Source of the DNA: Sphagnum compactum
Lineage: Eukaryota; Bryophyta; Sphagnopsida; Sphagnales
Direction of reading: 5' to 3'
DNA length: 64,000 bases
NCBI GenBank assembly: GCA_965153455.1
Contig: OZ234493.1
Coordinates: 30,804,213-30,868,212 of the forward strand
Shown piece after piece: positions 49,941 to 62,300 of this stretch (the stretch's first letter is position 1; every line of letters begins with the position of its first letter). A program made the position numbers and the translations under genes. The notes under the pieces were generated by a model. That model did not search any database. It was not told the DNA's origin and worked only from the letters and a program-made list of their open reading frames with translations.

Positions 49941-50338
49941 ATAAGTAGAAGAAAGGGTGGCATATCTAGATGTGATGAAGATGGTGATCTAAATTTTGGA
50001 GGCAATTCCAGTAAGACATCCCAACCTATAATTGTAGTGGAACAAGGAGTAGAAAGTGGAAACCTGTTTCCAAACCAATCATACAACCAAGTATTCTCAT
50101 TCACCACAAAAGAAAAGTCACTGCTACCCATCATCTATTTGAGTAGGTTAAGGTTTACTTTAATACTTGTTTTGGTAAAATGCATACTCAACAGCAGCCC
50201 TATATCCCAATATACCAGATCCAGTGTGCATCGTTTAGTTTCTCTCTCTCATCCCCACCCATGAACCTGAAAAATGGATGCTACAAAGTACGAAAGTATT
50301 TAGCTATGAGATCTACGATAATCATTATCGTTGGTCAA

Positions 50339-50495
50339 CACTACTACAAAATGTGGGTGCAGTTCACTAGTTCCCATTCACTAGACCAATGAATTCACCA
50401 CTTCTTTACTAGTCCCTGTTCACTACAACAACTAATGAATTCACTCAAAATCCAATGAAATCACTTGACGTACAAGGACACCTTTTGTTGTAGTG
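50339..50495 (+). mobile_element. CACTA-type MITE, 157 bp
   Basis: The ends are CACTACTACAAAA and the inverse TTTTGTTGTAGTG. CAA stands directly on both sides (50336-50338 and 50496-50498), the 3-bp target duplication of CACTA (En/Spm) elements. Inside, GTTCACTA and AATGAATTCAC motifs recur as subterminal repeats. The segment ACAAAATGTGGGTGCAGTTC just inside the left end is identical to the core of the 45-bp minisatellite at 16201-16744. No coding capacity. Confidence 0.88.
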
Positions 50496-50562
50496 CAATG
50501 AGTCATTTATTGCTGAAAAACAGTCATTTCCTCCTACTGGCGGTCTAGGTGGTCCCTGGTAA

Positions 50563-50910
50563 GAGCATCTCCACAAACGCTCAGTATTTCATCTTGCATT
50601 GGAATCCTTGGATGAGGTCCAACAGTCCAATCCAGTGTGAATCCAATGGAAGACTAGCGGGACCCTGACAAAATCTACATCTTTCAGAGCCATGGAGTGT
50701 AATGAACACAGGCAAATCGTATTTGTGGACTGGTCCCTGTTTCTGATTGGGTAAATAGCTTGATTGGTCCAAGTGGGTTGCTATTAGTAGTCTTCCACTT
50801 ACTTGGACTCCCAGTTTTATGGGTGTGGTTCGGAAAAAAGTTAGTAAATAAAACTTGAATGTGAGAAATATTTGGGCCGGGTCACATACTGAGCGTTGGT
50901 GGAGATGCTC
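50563..50910. mobile_element. PIF/Harbinger-type MITE, 348 bp
   Basis: The terminal inverted repeats are about 26 bp with one mismatch: GAGCATCTCCACAAACGCTC at the left and GAGCGTTGGTGGAGATGCTC at the right. TAA flanks both ends (50560-50562 and 50911-50913), a Harbinger-type TWA duplication. The first ten bases are the same as in the MITEs at 6709 and 8303, but the interior is unrelated, so it is a different subfamily. No coding capacity. Confidence 0.9.
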
Positions 50911-51045
50911 TAACATGTGCACGTTTCAAAAGGCCGCAAGCCCCCAGCAGTTTCACAGTGTTTTTTATGCTAATCTTCATCCAAAAAGCATTGTACAGGG
51001 CATTTTTACTGGGGCCAATTTTGAGCAATTCTTTGCTTGTTGTTT

Positions 51046-51225
51046 GGCCCCAAGTCACTAATAAATGCTAGAACATTGACGTCAGGATATCAATAAATGC
51101 TGGAACATTAGTCCCAAGGGTATCAAATTGGCTTCCCAAATTTGATGGTATTCTTTTTTCAGCCTTGGGGCCAATACAAGGCCATGAAGTTCAGCATTTA
51201 TTAGTAACTTAGGGCAGATTGAAAA
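51046..51225. repeat. Foldback element, about 175 bp
   Basis: CCAAGTCACTAATAAATGCT at 51050 is matched in inverse at 51190-51220 (AGCATTTATTAGTAACTTAG). A second, direct partial copy, ATCAATAAATGCTGGAACAT, lies between them at 51089. It could be a third small transposon in this cluster, but no clear target-site duplication was seen. Confidence 0.5.
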
Positions 51226-54200
51226 GATCATTTCTATTTTCAGCCTCGACTCCTCGTGTAAAGCCCTTGGGGCTGATTTCAACTTTTGCACCAATAGGAA
51301 TGCTTGATTTGGTTGAACATTGGCCCTGACTCCTAGTGTAAAGCGGGCCATATTTTCCCGATGGATCTTCCAAGTTATGGGTTTTTTCCTTTTTCTTTTT
51401 CTTTTTTGGTAACTTGAAATGACGCAGTCATTCACAAGCAAGCATAGCGTATAAATTTTAGGCGCACCTTCATAATAATGTATAATTGAAGGACCAAAGG
51501 AATTGATCTTGCATATGGTACAAAACACCATTGTGTGTTGGGAAACTATCAATCTTGTATAGTTTGAGACTAAAAACTACCTCGAACTTCAACCTAAGTT
51601 AAATGTTGAAGTTAAACCTTTTAAGTTATTTGTTAGATCACAACACAACAACCCACATTGTGCTTCATCCACAGAAAACCATAAAGCGTGGAAGGTGGTC
51701 ATTACAAAGGGAAGGACCCACTTACCACCTGACGTTCAATGTAATACTCCAGTCTCTTACGGCTATTTTTTTGACATAAAAAAATAATTCGAACACCTAG
51801 TGAGCAGCTGTCATGAAAGTTAAAATGTCTTTACTTTGCGGATACCACTGAAAAGAGGGGATAGGGGGTGAAAAGGAGGCCCAAAGAAAGGGTGAAAACA
51901 GGGTTACTTTATGGATAACTCTAATATATAGTATTTATATTTTGAACTTTGTTCATACCATTTTTGGGCTGGGCTTTTACAAGAGCTTGGGTATCTATTG
52001 TGATTCATATTAATTAGTTTAGTTAGTCTTGGTCATCCCAAAGCTTTATTTTTATTTCTTTTGCAATGGGTCACTTTGATTGGCCCATCCACTAAAAGAA
52101 AAGAAAAGAAAAGAAAAAACTTTTGGCAGCCACTCCTGACCCCCCAGCTCCCAAAAATGTTATAAGTGTTCAATTGTTTTACATGACCATATAAAATTTT
52201 TGAGTAAACATTTACATAGTTTTATATGGCATAATATGGACTTACACTAAGTGGGCTTCATACAATTACAATGAGTGGAAATAAATTTTTATTATGCCAT
52301 TTGCATTTACAAAGAGAGGAAGTCCTAACCTATATACATGCACAACACTTGTAACTAGGTCTATTGGGGTTTCAAAAGAAAAAAAAATATTTGTAGGATT
52401 GTTTTAGAGTTATTTTTTACAAATAAAATTTACATGGGACAAAATTAAGTGAGAAAATTTGAATAGTCCAAAATGAAATAATTCATGTGATGGTGGATTT
52501 TTTTCACATTTGTACATAATTGTGTATCAATATTTTGGTTTATAAATTAAAATGCAAGAAATGTCAAAATTAATTTCTATGGACAACCAAACATATTTTT
52601 TGGCAAGATTATTTCTTGCACATGTGACCTACACCTAGAACTAAAAATGATGAAGTAGTGAGTATAAACAATTAACCAAATGGTTTAAAAAATAATCCTT
52701 TCCCATGTAGCCCTTTCCATCAAATTTTCAAGACTTTGAAATTTTCATTTAATTTGGTTTTTCTTCAAGTTCACCCATGAACACATGTACTTGCATAAAA
52801 AGAAACATGTTCAAGTTCACCCATGAACACATGTAACTTGCAAAAGAAATTGTGGAGGACAAGTGTTGATCATGGAGGACATGAACTGTGCAGGACACAG
52901 AACTGACCTTGTCTTCAAATTGGGCATGAAACGGGGTTTAGAGGGTCAAACTAGGGCCCAAAGACAGGGTGATTTTACTGCTTACTCTAGTATGCTCCAA
53001 TGATTTGTACACATGAGGAAAACAATAGTACTGTGCATGCCTACAATGAGCAATGCACATAGCTTCAGAGATCATGAACTCCTAGTGCAGGTATGCCCTT
53101 CTCATGTGCAATGGAATCTGAGGAATTTGTCCCTCCCACTTGGATTGTGGAAGCTTTGGTTTCACCTTAGGACATGCTGCTTGGTTGTAGCCAGAATTGA
53201 AGGCTCTTGTGGACTTTGGTTGGGATTTTCACAAAAAGGATTCTCCTGGTATTGTGCTCTTACTTAATGACTTGCAGCAACAGGTTCTTCCTACTCAACA
53301 AAGAAAACTCCCTTAAGGTGAATGGGGAAAAGCAAGGACCACCCATCCCCTTCTGCCAAGATACAAGTTCTGCCAGGATACAGAAAAAAAGGTGCTGTAC
53401 AATCATGTATCCCTTGGTAACTTGATAGAGCAACTTTCTTACATAGGAACTTTATACTAACTACAACCTTCTTGTAAACTGATCAAAGATAGGTGTTGAC
53501 AGTCGTGGCAAAGTGAGGAAGTAATCCACTTGGGCATCTCTCTTCCTACTCTCAAGCCTTGCCGATATAATTGTTTTACCTATCAAGCCTTGGATGCAAA
53601 TTCCTGACATTTCTTCTTCCTGAAACCATACTGCTCCCTAAACATATTTCTAATGCCAATTATTAAACCATTCAAGTTATGACAGTAATGGGTGCCCAAC
53701 CATCAACGGTTCTCCAAGATAATGGGTCCCCATAGCAGTGATCTTTGCTGTTTTCTTGGGGTGTGGGTCTCAGTGAGAAGCCCTCTGCAGGCCTAACTTC
53801 CTGGTCAATATGCACAAACTGTATGATAACATGGCAACAGCATTCACGTGGAAATGTTCATTGAGAGTTTGTGATGCAATATAAACAAGGGTCCTCTGTA
53901 TCTACTGAATTATCTGTGACATTTAGTATTGAAAAAATTGCTGAGGAAATTTTTAATCACCCCTACCCTCACACAATTCTGGCCATTCTGCACACATCTG
54001 ACTTGGCTAAATGAATCTGTGAACGATCAAAGGAGCTGCCATATCAAGACCCTTCTCTGTATTTTCCAGCACTCACGTTCAACTTTCTTCCTTTTTGCTT
54101 GCTCTCAGAAACTCTCCACATGTTCTGACTGTTACGTGCTCCCATTACCTGGGTAAAGAACCCTTTCAACACAGCTTCCTCCCCTCTTATGTATTCAAGG

Positions 54201-54640
54201 CACAAAGGCCTGGCACTCACAGCTCAACATCTGGAAAAAAGTCATCATCAAAGCATTAAATTACATGCCTCACCCCATGTCCCAAGTGAAAACTATATGA
54301 GGAGAAGGATGGTAGGCAATCTCAATGTGATGACAAATCGCCAAAAATTGTGTTGAGACAGGTTTGTCTTCCCCACATATATTGTTGTTTCTCAACCAGA
54401 CACTGCCTAGGGAACCTAAAAGCAAGAGTACTCATGGTCCTCTACACATTCTCACACACACAAGTCTACACACAGAACAGAGTTCATTTTCACTTATAAA
54501 CATGATCAATCCATGTTGGTTGACATAGCCTATAAGGATACACTCATCACTTATGTGAAAAGTGAATGCTTCCACAGCATTAATTATAGAAAATTAGCAA
54601 GCTGTTTAGCATAGTAAAATGGTTGAATCAGGTCTTGGTG
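51226..54640. other. Intergenic sequence, no gene recognised
   Basis: A direct duplication of about 45 bp lies at 52768-52842 (GTTCACCCATGAACACATGT in both copies). From about 52950 to 54640 base composition is more balanced and several frames of 70-85 codons exist, but none shows a known motif. Part of this may be the 3' untranslated or downstream region of the INO80C gene. Confidence 0.4.
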
Positions 54641-54707
54641 AAAGGATAAAATTGCTTGAATCTACCTGCAAGGACTTGATGAACAATAAGAAGATGATGA
54701 AGCATTT

Positions 54708-56037
54708 TCATTTGAGTACAACAGCAGCATTCCGCAAAGCAAGATAACCTTGGATGTAATCATCTGGGAGAGACCGAATCAACTTGAAAACCTCAGTATT
54801 TGCATAGCGCAGCTTTGTCCTTGGATCTGTGTAGGGTGCCTGCACCAATAAAAATGCAATCCAATCTCTAAGTAGGGACCCCAAGTCACCTACATGCAAA
54901 CTTCAGAAGTGACTGTGCTACGTCTGATCAGGGGTATTCATCTTGTTATACTGCCAACCAACTGGAAACCTTGACAGGGGACTGACAAGATCATGTGTGA
55001 AAAGGGTTTCCACCTAGGCAACAGTTCCAGTTCGCACAGACTTACGTACCTCAAAACCTGTGATATCACAATATTTCTTTGCAGGATACATAGAAGGAGG
55101 AGCCTCAATGTTGACATCTGCCATCCAAACAGTCTCAAACAGTCACTTGGCACTGCAACACATTCAATCCCATTGCTCAGAACCCCGTTCACTAAACTGT
55201 AGATGCAAAGATTGAGAAAGGAATTGCACATACAGGTGGGTTCATCAGCAGGATATAGATGGTAATTTTCAGCTTGCAAGATCTGCTTGAGATGCTTCCA
55301 GTGACGGCCCCGGGTTTGACCTTTGGGGTATCGATCTGTTAGCTGTGAGCGCTTAAATGGCAGCACTGAGGGCAGCACCAAATTAGGATCCACAAGTTCA
55401 GACAACTTTTCTGATGAGCCAGAAGAAGGCAACACATCCTTTCCCTGGGTTGAATTCCCTTTCTGCACATACCAAGACCAATATGCTATTAGTTTCATCT
55501 GTGGTGATACACATACACTCAGATTGACTGTGGAATTCTTGATGTACAAGACTTCTTGCAACAAGTTATACTGTTAGTGTCTTTCCTTCATCCTGCCAAA
55601 AAACCTAACCCTAATCGCAAACAAACTTCTGCTTCTGTCTCTATCAACACAATGTGTGATACTTGACCAAGAAATGCATTCTGCTCCCATCATCTCGACA
55701 GCTAGAATATTGGTTGCACAGAGCAGCAGGACAGGAAGGGCGTAACATGAGAGTCGAGGAAAAGACCGACTGCTTCTCAAGACGAAAATTAGGGCATAAC
55801 TACGAGAGTACGTGATCAAGCCAGCTACCAAAACAACAAAGAGTGCGAGGCAGTGCCTAAGCGCCTAAACGATTGCAAAACTATGAGTGAACACGACACC
55901 CAGTCACACTTGGTTCAACATATCAAAGCATCATTCCTCTTCTTTGGTCCCAATACCTTTTCAGACTTACTAGAGACAGAGCTGGTCGCGCTGCCAGGAA
56001 GACGAGCCTGAGTCGGAGAAGGTGGTAGCTTGCCCAT
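54708..56037 (-). CDS. INO80C: INO80 chromatin-remodelling complex subunit C (Ies6-like, YL1-C domain), four exons
   Basis: Exons on the minus strand: 55957-56037, 55234-55462, 55050-55117 and 54708-54839. Together they make 510 bases, 169 residues plus stop. Introns are GT-AG and phases fit (0, 1, 0). Residues 62-104 hold the conserved INO80C stretch with [20 protein letters not shown] and then [13 protein letters not shown]. Residues 121-148 form the YL1-C core ([20 protein letters not shown]). The C-terminus ends with the family's [23 protein letters not shown]80C/Ies6 is a nuclear subunit that helps the Arp5 module of INO80 act on nucleosomes. The last three exons are secure. The first exon is less so: it was chosen because its Met-Gly start and phase-0 donor (AAG|GTATTG) join in frame; a stronger GTAAGT donor 14 bases upstream would break the frame. 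It adds a longer N-terminus than the Arabidopsis protein has. Confidence 0.9.
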
Positions 56038-56284
56038 GGGACACTTGAAACAACTGGAATACGGCGGCAAAAGCTGTGCGTTCAACGAAAGCAATCTCTT
56101 CAGTTCTGATCCCGGCGTTGCAAAAGAATCGTCTGCAACAACATTGCGGCAGAGGACATGCGCGCGAGAGCGCGACACTGGCGTCGACGAAGGAGACCTC
56201 CTGACAATGCGAGACGATCCAAGGCAACAGCACCCACCGACGCTTAAGCTCCAGTTCACATTCTATGCTGGAAAATACACGTAG

Positions 56285-58105
56285 GAGCCCATTCCGCCCA
56301 CGTTGGGGCTTTGTTTTTCACCATGTCGTGGGCCCAATTCCGCGGTTTGTTGGAAAAGACAGCTCAGGAAAATTCCGCATTGTAATTGGTTTGTTCAAGT
56401 GAGCCACTTGAGGAAAAGGCAATTAACAGTCAATTCTGGTCTGTAATGTATTATATACATACTCAAATTGTCTGTCAGTGGTACCCAGTGGCCTGGGAAA
56501 AAGCTCATTGTTTTTTCCCCTAACCATTTTACATGGACATGAAAATGCACATGTTATTGTGGCTTTTCATGTTTTTTTTTTTGGAAAAGGTATTGATTTT
56601 TTTTTTTGAATTACATAAATAAATTCCAGTGACGATGTTTCATTGGAACTGGTTTATGTAGGATGGATATTTTGGTGATTGTCACTGGGAGTGTGAAGCA
56701 GCACGGAGCCCAAATAAATAATTATATAATTATATATATAAATAAATAAATAAAAGTAAGAAAAAAAATTATAGTTTTTTTTATAAATCTAACAATTTTT
56801 TTATAAATTTTTTTGGAAATTGGGTGACTTAAAAAGTCAAAAAACATAAAATTCTCACCAAATTGAAAAGAAAAATTCTCTTTTTCAGTAGTATATTGTA
56901 TTGCAAAACTAAATACTAAATTTCCAAAAACAATTATCATTTTAAAGCTTTTGGCACAAAGTAAATCTAGAAACCATTTCAAAATCCTACCTTTTTTATA
57001 TTTTGGTGAATTCGACATTCAAATATTTGTCAATCAATGTTGGTGAATCCATTCACTTTTTTTTGGCAAAATATAGTCAAATTTATACTTGAAAAACCAA
57101 ATTAGTCCAAAAATATTTGTTTGCAAGTATCAATCAAAATTTTGCCAAAAGAAAATGATGTTGCCATTTGATAGTCCCATAATAGATATGTTGAAAACTC
57201 GTCCTTTGGGTTGCTTATATAGGTTACAAAGAGTAGAACTTAAGGCAAAGAATATGGGATCAAGCGGGGAACTATTGAAAAAATGTTGAGAACATAGTGA
57301 GAACAAGAAAAATCCAACACCCCCCACCATCCCCAAAAAGAAACAAAATTTGGGCTCCCCCTTGGGTGCATGCCACCTCCCCTCATCGGGTTGCAAGAAT
57401 GTATGGAACTTGTTCATGTACAAAAGTATTCCTAGTGGATCACTTGCGCACATGTGCGACCAAAAGGTTTAGGTACAAGTGCACTTGGAACACTTCAAGT
57501 GCAAAAAGTATATTATTCGGTGACAAGAGATTGAAAGATTTTTGATTCCTAGATGACAAGGTGTGTTAAAAGGCACTAGTTCCACCAAATGTTAAATGAG
57601 ACATGATGTTGTGTACTTCTTTTTGTCAACATGTGTTGTTGGCCTTGCAAGGATATTGTTGTGTTTAGATTCATTATAGAGTATAGTAGCTTAAGAGATT
57701 TTTATAGGCCCCTAGGTAATAATAGGTCTAATTTTAGACGAGGATATTTTAAAGATGATATTTTGGCTTGTGTTGAAACTTGAGATTAGTTCTAGAGTTA
57801 TAATTATCTTGAAGGATTTTGGTTTCTTTTAGAGGATTTTTTGAAGATTATATTTTGGCGTGATGATATATTTGAGTTTCCATAATTCTTCTTCTTTTGC
57901 CCTTAAGATACCTTCTAATGTAAATGGCAAGGCCACAAAGTGACACACCCCTTGTTGTTTATGGTGATGGAGACAAATTTGCTAGTTAGGATTTGTCTTT
58001 TTTGTGGCCTTCCTCGTATTGTTTTGGGATTCTTTTCCTTTATAAGAGGTTCATCAAGAAACTTACATATGTACATGTGTTTTACATGGTTTCTTGAAAA
58101 TCAAA
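56285..58105. other. AT-rich intergenic sequence between INO80C and SOS1
   Basis: It holds a very AT-rich stretch at 56715-56830 and no recognisable gene. A dispersed repeat copy lies within it at 57175-57310. Several short frames overlap on both strands without domain content. Confidence 0.45.
57175..57310 (+). repeat. Dispersed repeat with TATA box, possible LTR fragment (copy B)
   Basis: This is the partner of 15115-15330: the ATATGTTG, TCCTTTGGGTT, CTTATATAGGTTACAA, GGGAACTATTGAAAA and GAGAAC blocks occur in the same order and orientation. A shared TATATAGG suggests an LTR promoter, but the copies are diverged and no LTR ends were found. Confidence 0.5.
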
Positions 58106-58107
58106 AG

Positions 58108-58487
58108 CAAAAGAAAAAAACCCAATATTTGGTTTAATTGATGAAGCTTAATTTTCACCTCATTAAAAAATTTACTAAAAAAATTTAAAAAGAAAAAAAA
58201 AACCCCCCGATATTTTGTTCAATTTGAAGTGGAACTTAATTTTCACCCAGAAAAAAAAAAAAAACCCCCCAATATTTGGTTCAATTGAATGGAACTTAAT
58301 TTTCACCCACATAAAAACATTATAAATTTTTAAGAAATAATAATTTAAATAAAATTAAAATTAAAATTAAAATTAAAAAAACACCCAATGTTTGGTTCAA
58401 TTTGAAATGGAACTTAATTTGCACCCAAGAAAAAAAGAACCCCCCCAATATTTTGTTCAATTGAATGGAACTTAATTTTCACCCAGA
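58108..58487 (+). repeat. Five-copy degenerate tandem repeat upstream of SOS1
   Basis: A unit of the form CCCAATATTTGGTTCAATTG, then AATGGAACTTAATTTTCACC, then CA and an A-run occurs near 58121, 58205, 58267, 58384 and 58444. Spacing varies from about 60 to 115 bases because of different A-rich linkers. The block ends about 520 bases before the SOS1 start codon. Confidence 0.8.
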
Positions 58488-58544
58488 TTTTAAAAAAAAT
58501 TAAATTAAGAAAAACTGATTTTTTAACCCAATAGGGTAGCTAGT

Positions 58545-58639
58545 CACGTGAGGCTGGAACCCAAGTTAAGTTTGATGGGAATAGTGTATGTAGTAGGCTA
58601 GGTCCAGTCACGTTCTTGACTGTAAAAGGTAACCACGTG
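58545..58639 (+). promoter_or_regulatory. Two CACGTG boxes in the SOS1 promoter
   Basis: Palindromic CACGTG sits at 58545-58550 and again at 58634-58639 (CCACGTGTGC). They lie 463 and 374 bases upstream of the SOS1 start codon. CACGTG is the G-box core and contains the ABRE core ACGTG, bound by bZIP and bHLH factors in plants, which would fit stress-responsive control. A third related TCACGTTC is at 58607. Function here is inferred from motif and position only. Confidence 0.5.
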
Positions 58640-58817
58640 TGCAAAAACGAAAGCGTAAAAAAAACCCCATGGCATCTGGCAAAACAAAAAGCGTGTGCTG
58701 TACTTACTACCCACTCCGTATCTCGCCACTTTTCGCCTTTTGTCTCTTTCGAAGGGCACATTCCACCATCATCATCGCTTCCTTGGCCAGCATCCCATCT
58801 CGCCTGCGATCGAATCC

Positions 58818-58842
58818 GCTCGCTCGCTCGCTCGCTCGCTCT
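58818..58842. repeat. (CTCG)n microsatellite in the SOS1 leader
   Basis: About six CTCG/CGCT tetranucleotide units lie some 170 bases before the SOS1 start codon, in a GC-richer stretch that is probably the 5' untranslated region. Confidence 0.8.
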
Positions 58843-59007
58843 GCGATTGCTTTTGAGGGCTGAACGTAGTTCGGTTTTTGTTGCAGCATTTGTGAAGCGA
58901 AATCGGTGGAAGTGTGTGTATGTGAGAGCGTGGTTTTTTTGGGGGGAATAAGATGGTGGAAGTGACGAGGGACTCCAGAGAACCAACAAATTTGTGACGG
59001 AGCTCCC

Positions 59008-59346
59008 ATGTCCATTGTCATGATGGTGGGCGACTCAGCAGCAGTAGTAGCAGCAGGAGGTGTGGTTTTGGACTCGAGCCCTGTGCAAGCGCCTGTTAGT
59101 AGCAGTGGATCCAGTGATTATGGCACGCCAGGTCCCGAAGTGGCTATCTTGTTCGTGGGCATGTCGTTGTGTCTCGGAGTGTTGTCACGGCAGCTCTTAC
59201 GGGGTACTAGAGTCCCTTACACCGTTGCTTTGCTGCTACTCGGTATCGGCCTCGGTTCTTTAGGTTTGTGCACGCGCCCGCGCATGTTTTCCCTTCTTCA
59301 CAAACTTTTCCTGCTTTCCCCCAGACAGACACACACCAACACACAC

Positions 59347-59388
<42 letters not shown>

Positions 59389-62300
59389 TCCGTCTCCAGA
59401 TGAAGGGCAGTAGGCCACAGGGTTAATTGAAATAGGGCAAGGAGAAAAGCATACAAAAGCATGTGAGCAGATGCAACTTTTCATGCTCATTTGCTGGGTG
59501 GAGGGGGATGCAGAGTATGGAACACAGCGTGGATTAGGTACATTGGGTGATAGCATTCGCATGTGTAAGCTTCCTTGATGGATTCATTCCCCTCACATTT
59601 CTTAATGTGCATGCAATTTTTCTTGTCCTGTTTTGTGTGTGGGTTACCTTTCAATCCGATCCCATCATGTCTGCCAACTTCTCAGGAGTGGCAGTAAAGA
59701 ATGAATTTAAAGCCCTGATGATGTTCGCATACTTAATTATATGATAAGCATCTCTGCTGTGGATGCACAAGAAGAAAGAACATAGAGAAGCAACTGGATT
59801 CAATGATTTTGATCAATTCAAAAGGACAGAATCTTGAGAAAGTCTCTCATGGCATTTTGTTGGTGTTGAAATTGGAAGTGCAGGCAGGCCTAACTTATGG
59901 GCAGTTGGGTGTGTGAATGGTTTCCAGGGGCGAAAATTAACCCAAGTTTGATACTTTTCATATTTTTGCCAGCTCTACTTTTTGAAAGCTCCTTCTACAT
60001 GGATGTTCACCAAATAAGGGTATGCTTTGTCCATTCCAGATAATTAATCTCTTTGGTCAAAGGTGCATACATTTTTGACAGAGGTATAGCTGCAGGCTGG
60101 AGTTCCCACATCCCCATCACATGTTTAGGAGTGACAAAAGTGGAATGCTGATATGAGTCTCTAATTATGTTTTCTTGGATGAGTCTCTTATTATGATTGC
60201 TTCTTTTGTTCAGTGAGGATATTCATTCATGTAAAAACATGGACATGTTGTTGTTGCTTTGCCTTCAACTGGTTGATGATTATTGTTTACATGGTTCTCT
60301 TTGCCCAAATTTGGACAGAGATGCTTAATGCAGATGTTGCTGCTTGCTGCTCCTGGAGTTCTGATATCAACATTTTTCCTAGGTGTTGTGACTAAGGTGG
60401 GTTTCGCTGGTTATTGTCTCAGTCATCATTCGAAGGCCTTGGTTACTGCCTCTCATTTCCTTTGTAAACAATCTCTTCTGGTTGTTTGTGGACCATCTAT
60501 GCTCAGTAGATTGCAACCTTATTAACATTCTCTGGTGGACAGCGAATTTTTCCATACGATTGGAACTGGAGCACTGCCTTGCTACTTGGTGGCCTTCTCA
60601 GTGCCACAGATCCAGTAGCGGTGGTTGCATTATTGAAGGAGTTAGGAGCCAGCAAGAAACTGAGCACTCTCATTGAGGGCGAATCATTGATGAATGATGG
60701 GTATGTTGCAAAATCTTCTCAGTTCAAAAATCTTAAAGTTTGTACTTTGAGAAGATTTGCAACTAGGTCTGAAGATTTTGGTGCCATTTATCACTGAGCA
60801 TCAGGTGAATGGTCTGCCAGCAATTCAGTTCTTCCCCACAAAAAGCAGTCCTCTGTCTTGTATGCAACGAGTATCCAGGAGGAATTCAGATGATTGGAGT
60901 TACGTTCACACTATATTGAGAATTCCTTCTGGTGTGGATTGTGCAGAACTGCAATTGTGGTGTTCCAGCTGTTTCTGCAGATGGTCCTGGGTCAGAAATT
61001 TGATGCTGGTGATGTCATAGAATTTCTCTGTCGTGTTGCTCTTGGGGCGTACGTATAACCCTGTGCCCTCTCCCACACAAGCAACTAGAATCTGATGAGT
61101 TTTTCTCGTGAATTGTTGCAGATAGCAGCATGACATGCTAATGTTTGTGCATTTGACTTGAGGGATTAGTCTTCTTCTTGACATTGATGTTTCTATCTTC
61201 TGATCCTTGTTGCTGTGGTCAATAACTGTATGCAGATTGGCTTTGGGGTTGGCATTTGGAATAGTTTCTGTATTTTGGGTGGGATTAGTATTCAATGACA
61301 CTGTCATTGAGATCACACTCACTTTGACAGCAAGCTACCTGGCCTTCTTTGTAGTATGTACACATCTATGAACCCTTTTGTATGTTGATATGAGGCACTT
61401 TGTGTTTCTGGTGGTACCTATTTCTCTCAACTCCCAAATGAAATATGTGCCTTGATGGTTGATAACTGTGTACACAATCTCTGACATTTGACCATGGTAA
61501 TGTCTCTGGGGGTTGTTGGAAGGCCGAAGATGAAGCTGGGGTTTCCGGGGTGTTGACAGTTATGACTGTGGGCATGTAAGCTTCTCTATACAGATATTCT
61601 TCTTGAAAGTTTGCACATTGAGATGTACAGCCATTTCACTTGGGCTGTGGAGTTCAGTTGCTCTCTCAATCACTGACTCAGATGTTTGATTTTAGAGCAG
61701 TGATCTCACAAGCATTTACGGAGCTAGTCTTTCTCAGCATCAGATCATGTTGAAAGGGCACTGAAATGGCTTCAGAACTCCTTGCCCATAATGATTGCTT
61801 GAGACCTGCATGTGTAGATTCTTTGCAGCATTTGCAAGAACAGCATTTACTGGTGAGAGTGAGCAAAGCATGCATTACTTCTGGTAAGGCTTCATCTGTG
61901 TTTACTTGGCTTGGATAAGGACATGGCTTCCATATTTCAGAGGTGATGAGTAGTTGACAATATCATCTGTGGAATTGGCATCGAATGTTCTTTTAAGTGT
62001 CTTCTTCAACCTTGTGGGGTCTCTGGTTCTTTTGGGACAGGGAGATGATTTCTTACATTGCAAATACCCTGATCTTTCTACTCAGGTTAGAGCTCCCACC
62101 TTGTTCACATGGGAGTGTAGACTGCTGCCTCTTGTACTTGTGTCACTTGAGCTATGCCATAAAGTATCGGCAATGGGTGGCACCTCCAATTGGGCTGTGG
62201 TGTTGTGCAGTGGAGTAGTCATTGCAGAGAGCATTCTTAGGAGTCAGGATCAAATTCAAGGTAACTGGTCTACCCTGCCAAGATTCATTTCCAACTTGGC

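Noticed and set aside
54938-55564. A single 208-codon frame taken as one protein
   Set aside because: Only the part 55234-55462 is coding; the rest is intron, and the INO80C exons continue in other frames through clear GT-AG sites.
58540-58989. Frames of 100-149 codons on both strands in the SOS1 leader
   Set aside because: They cover the CTCG microsatellite and promoter, contain no known domain and overlap each other.
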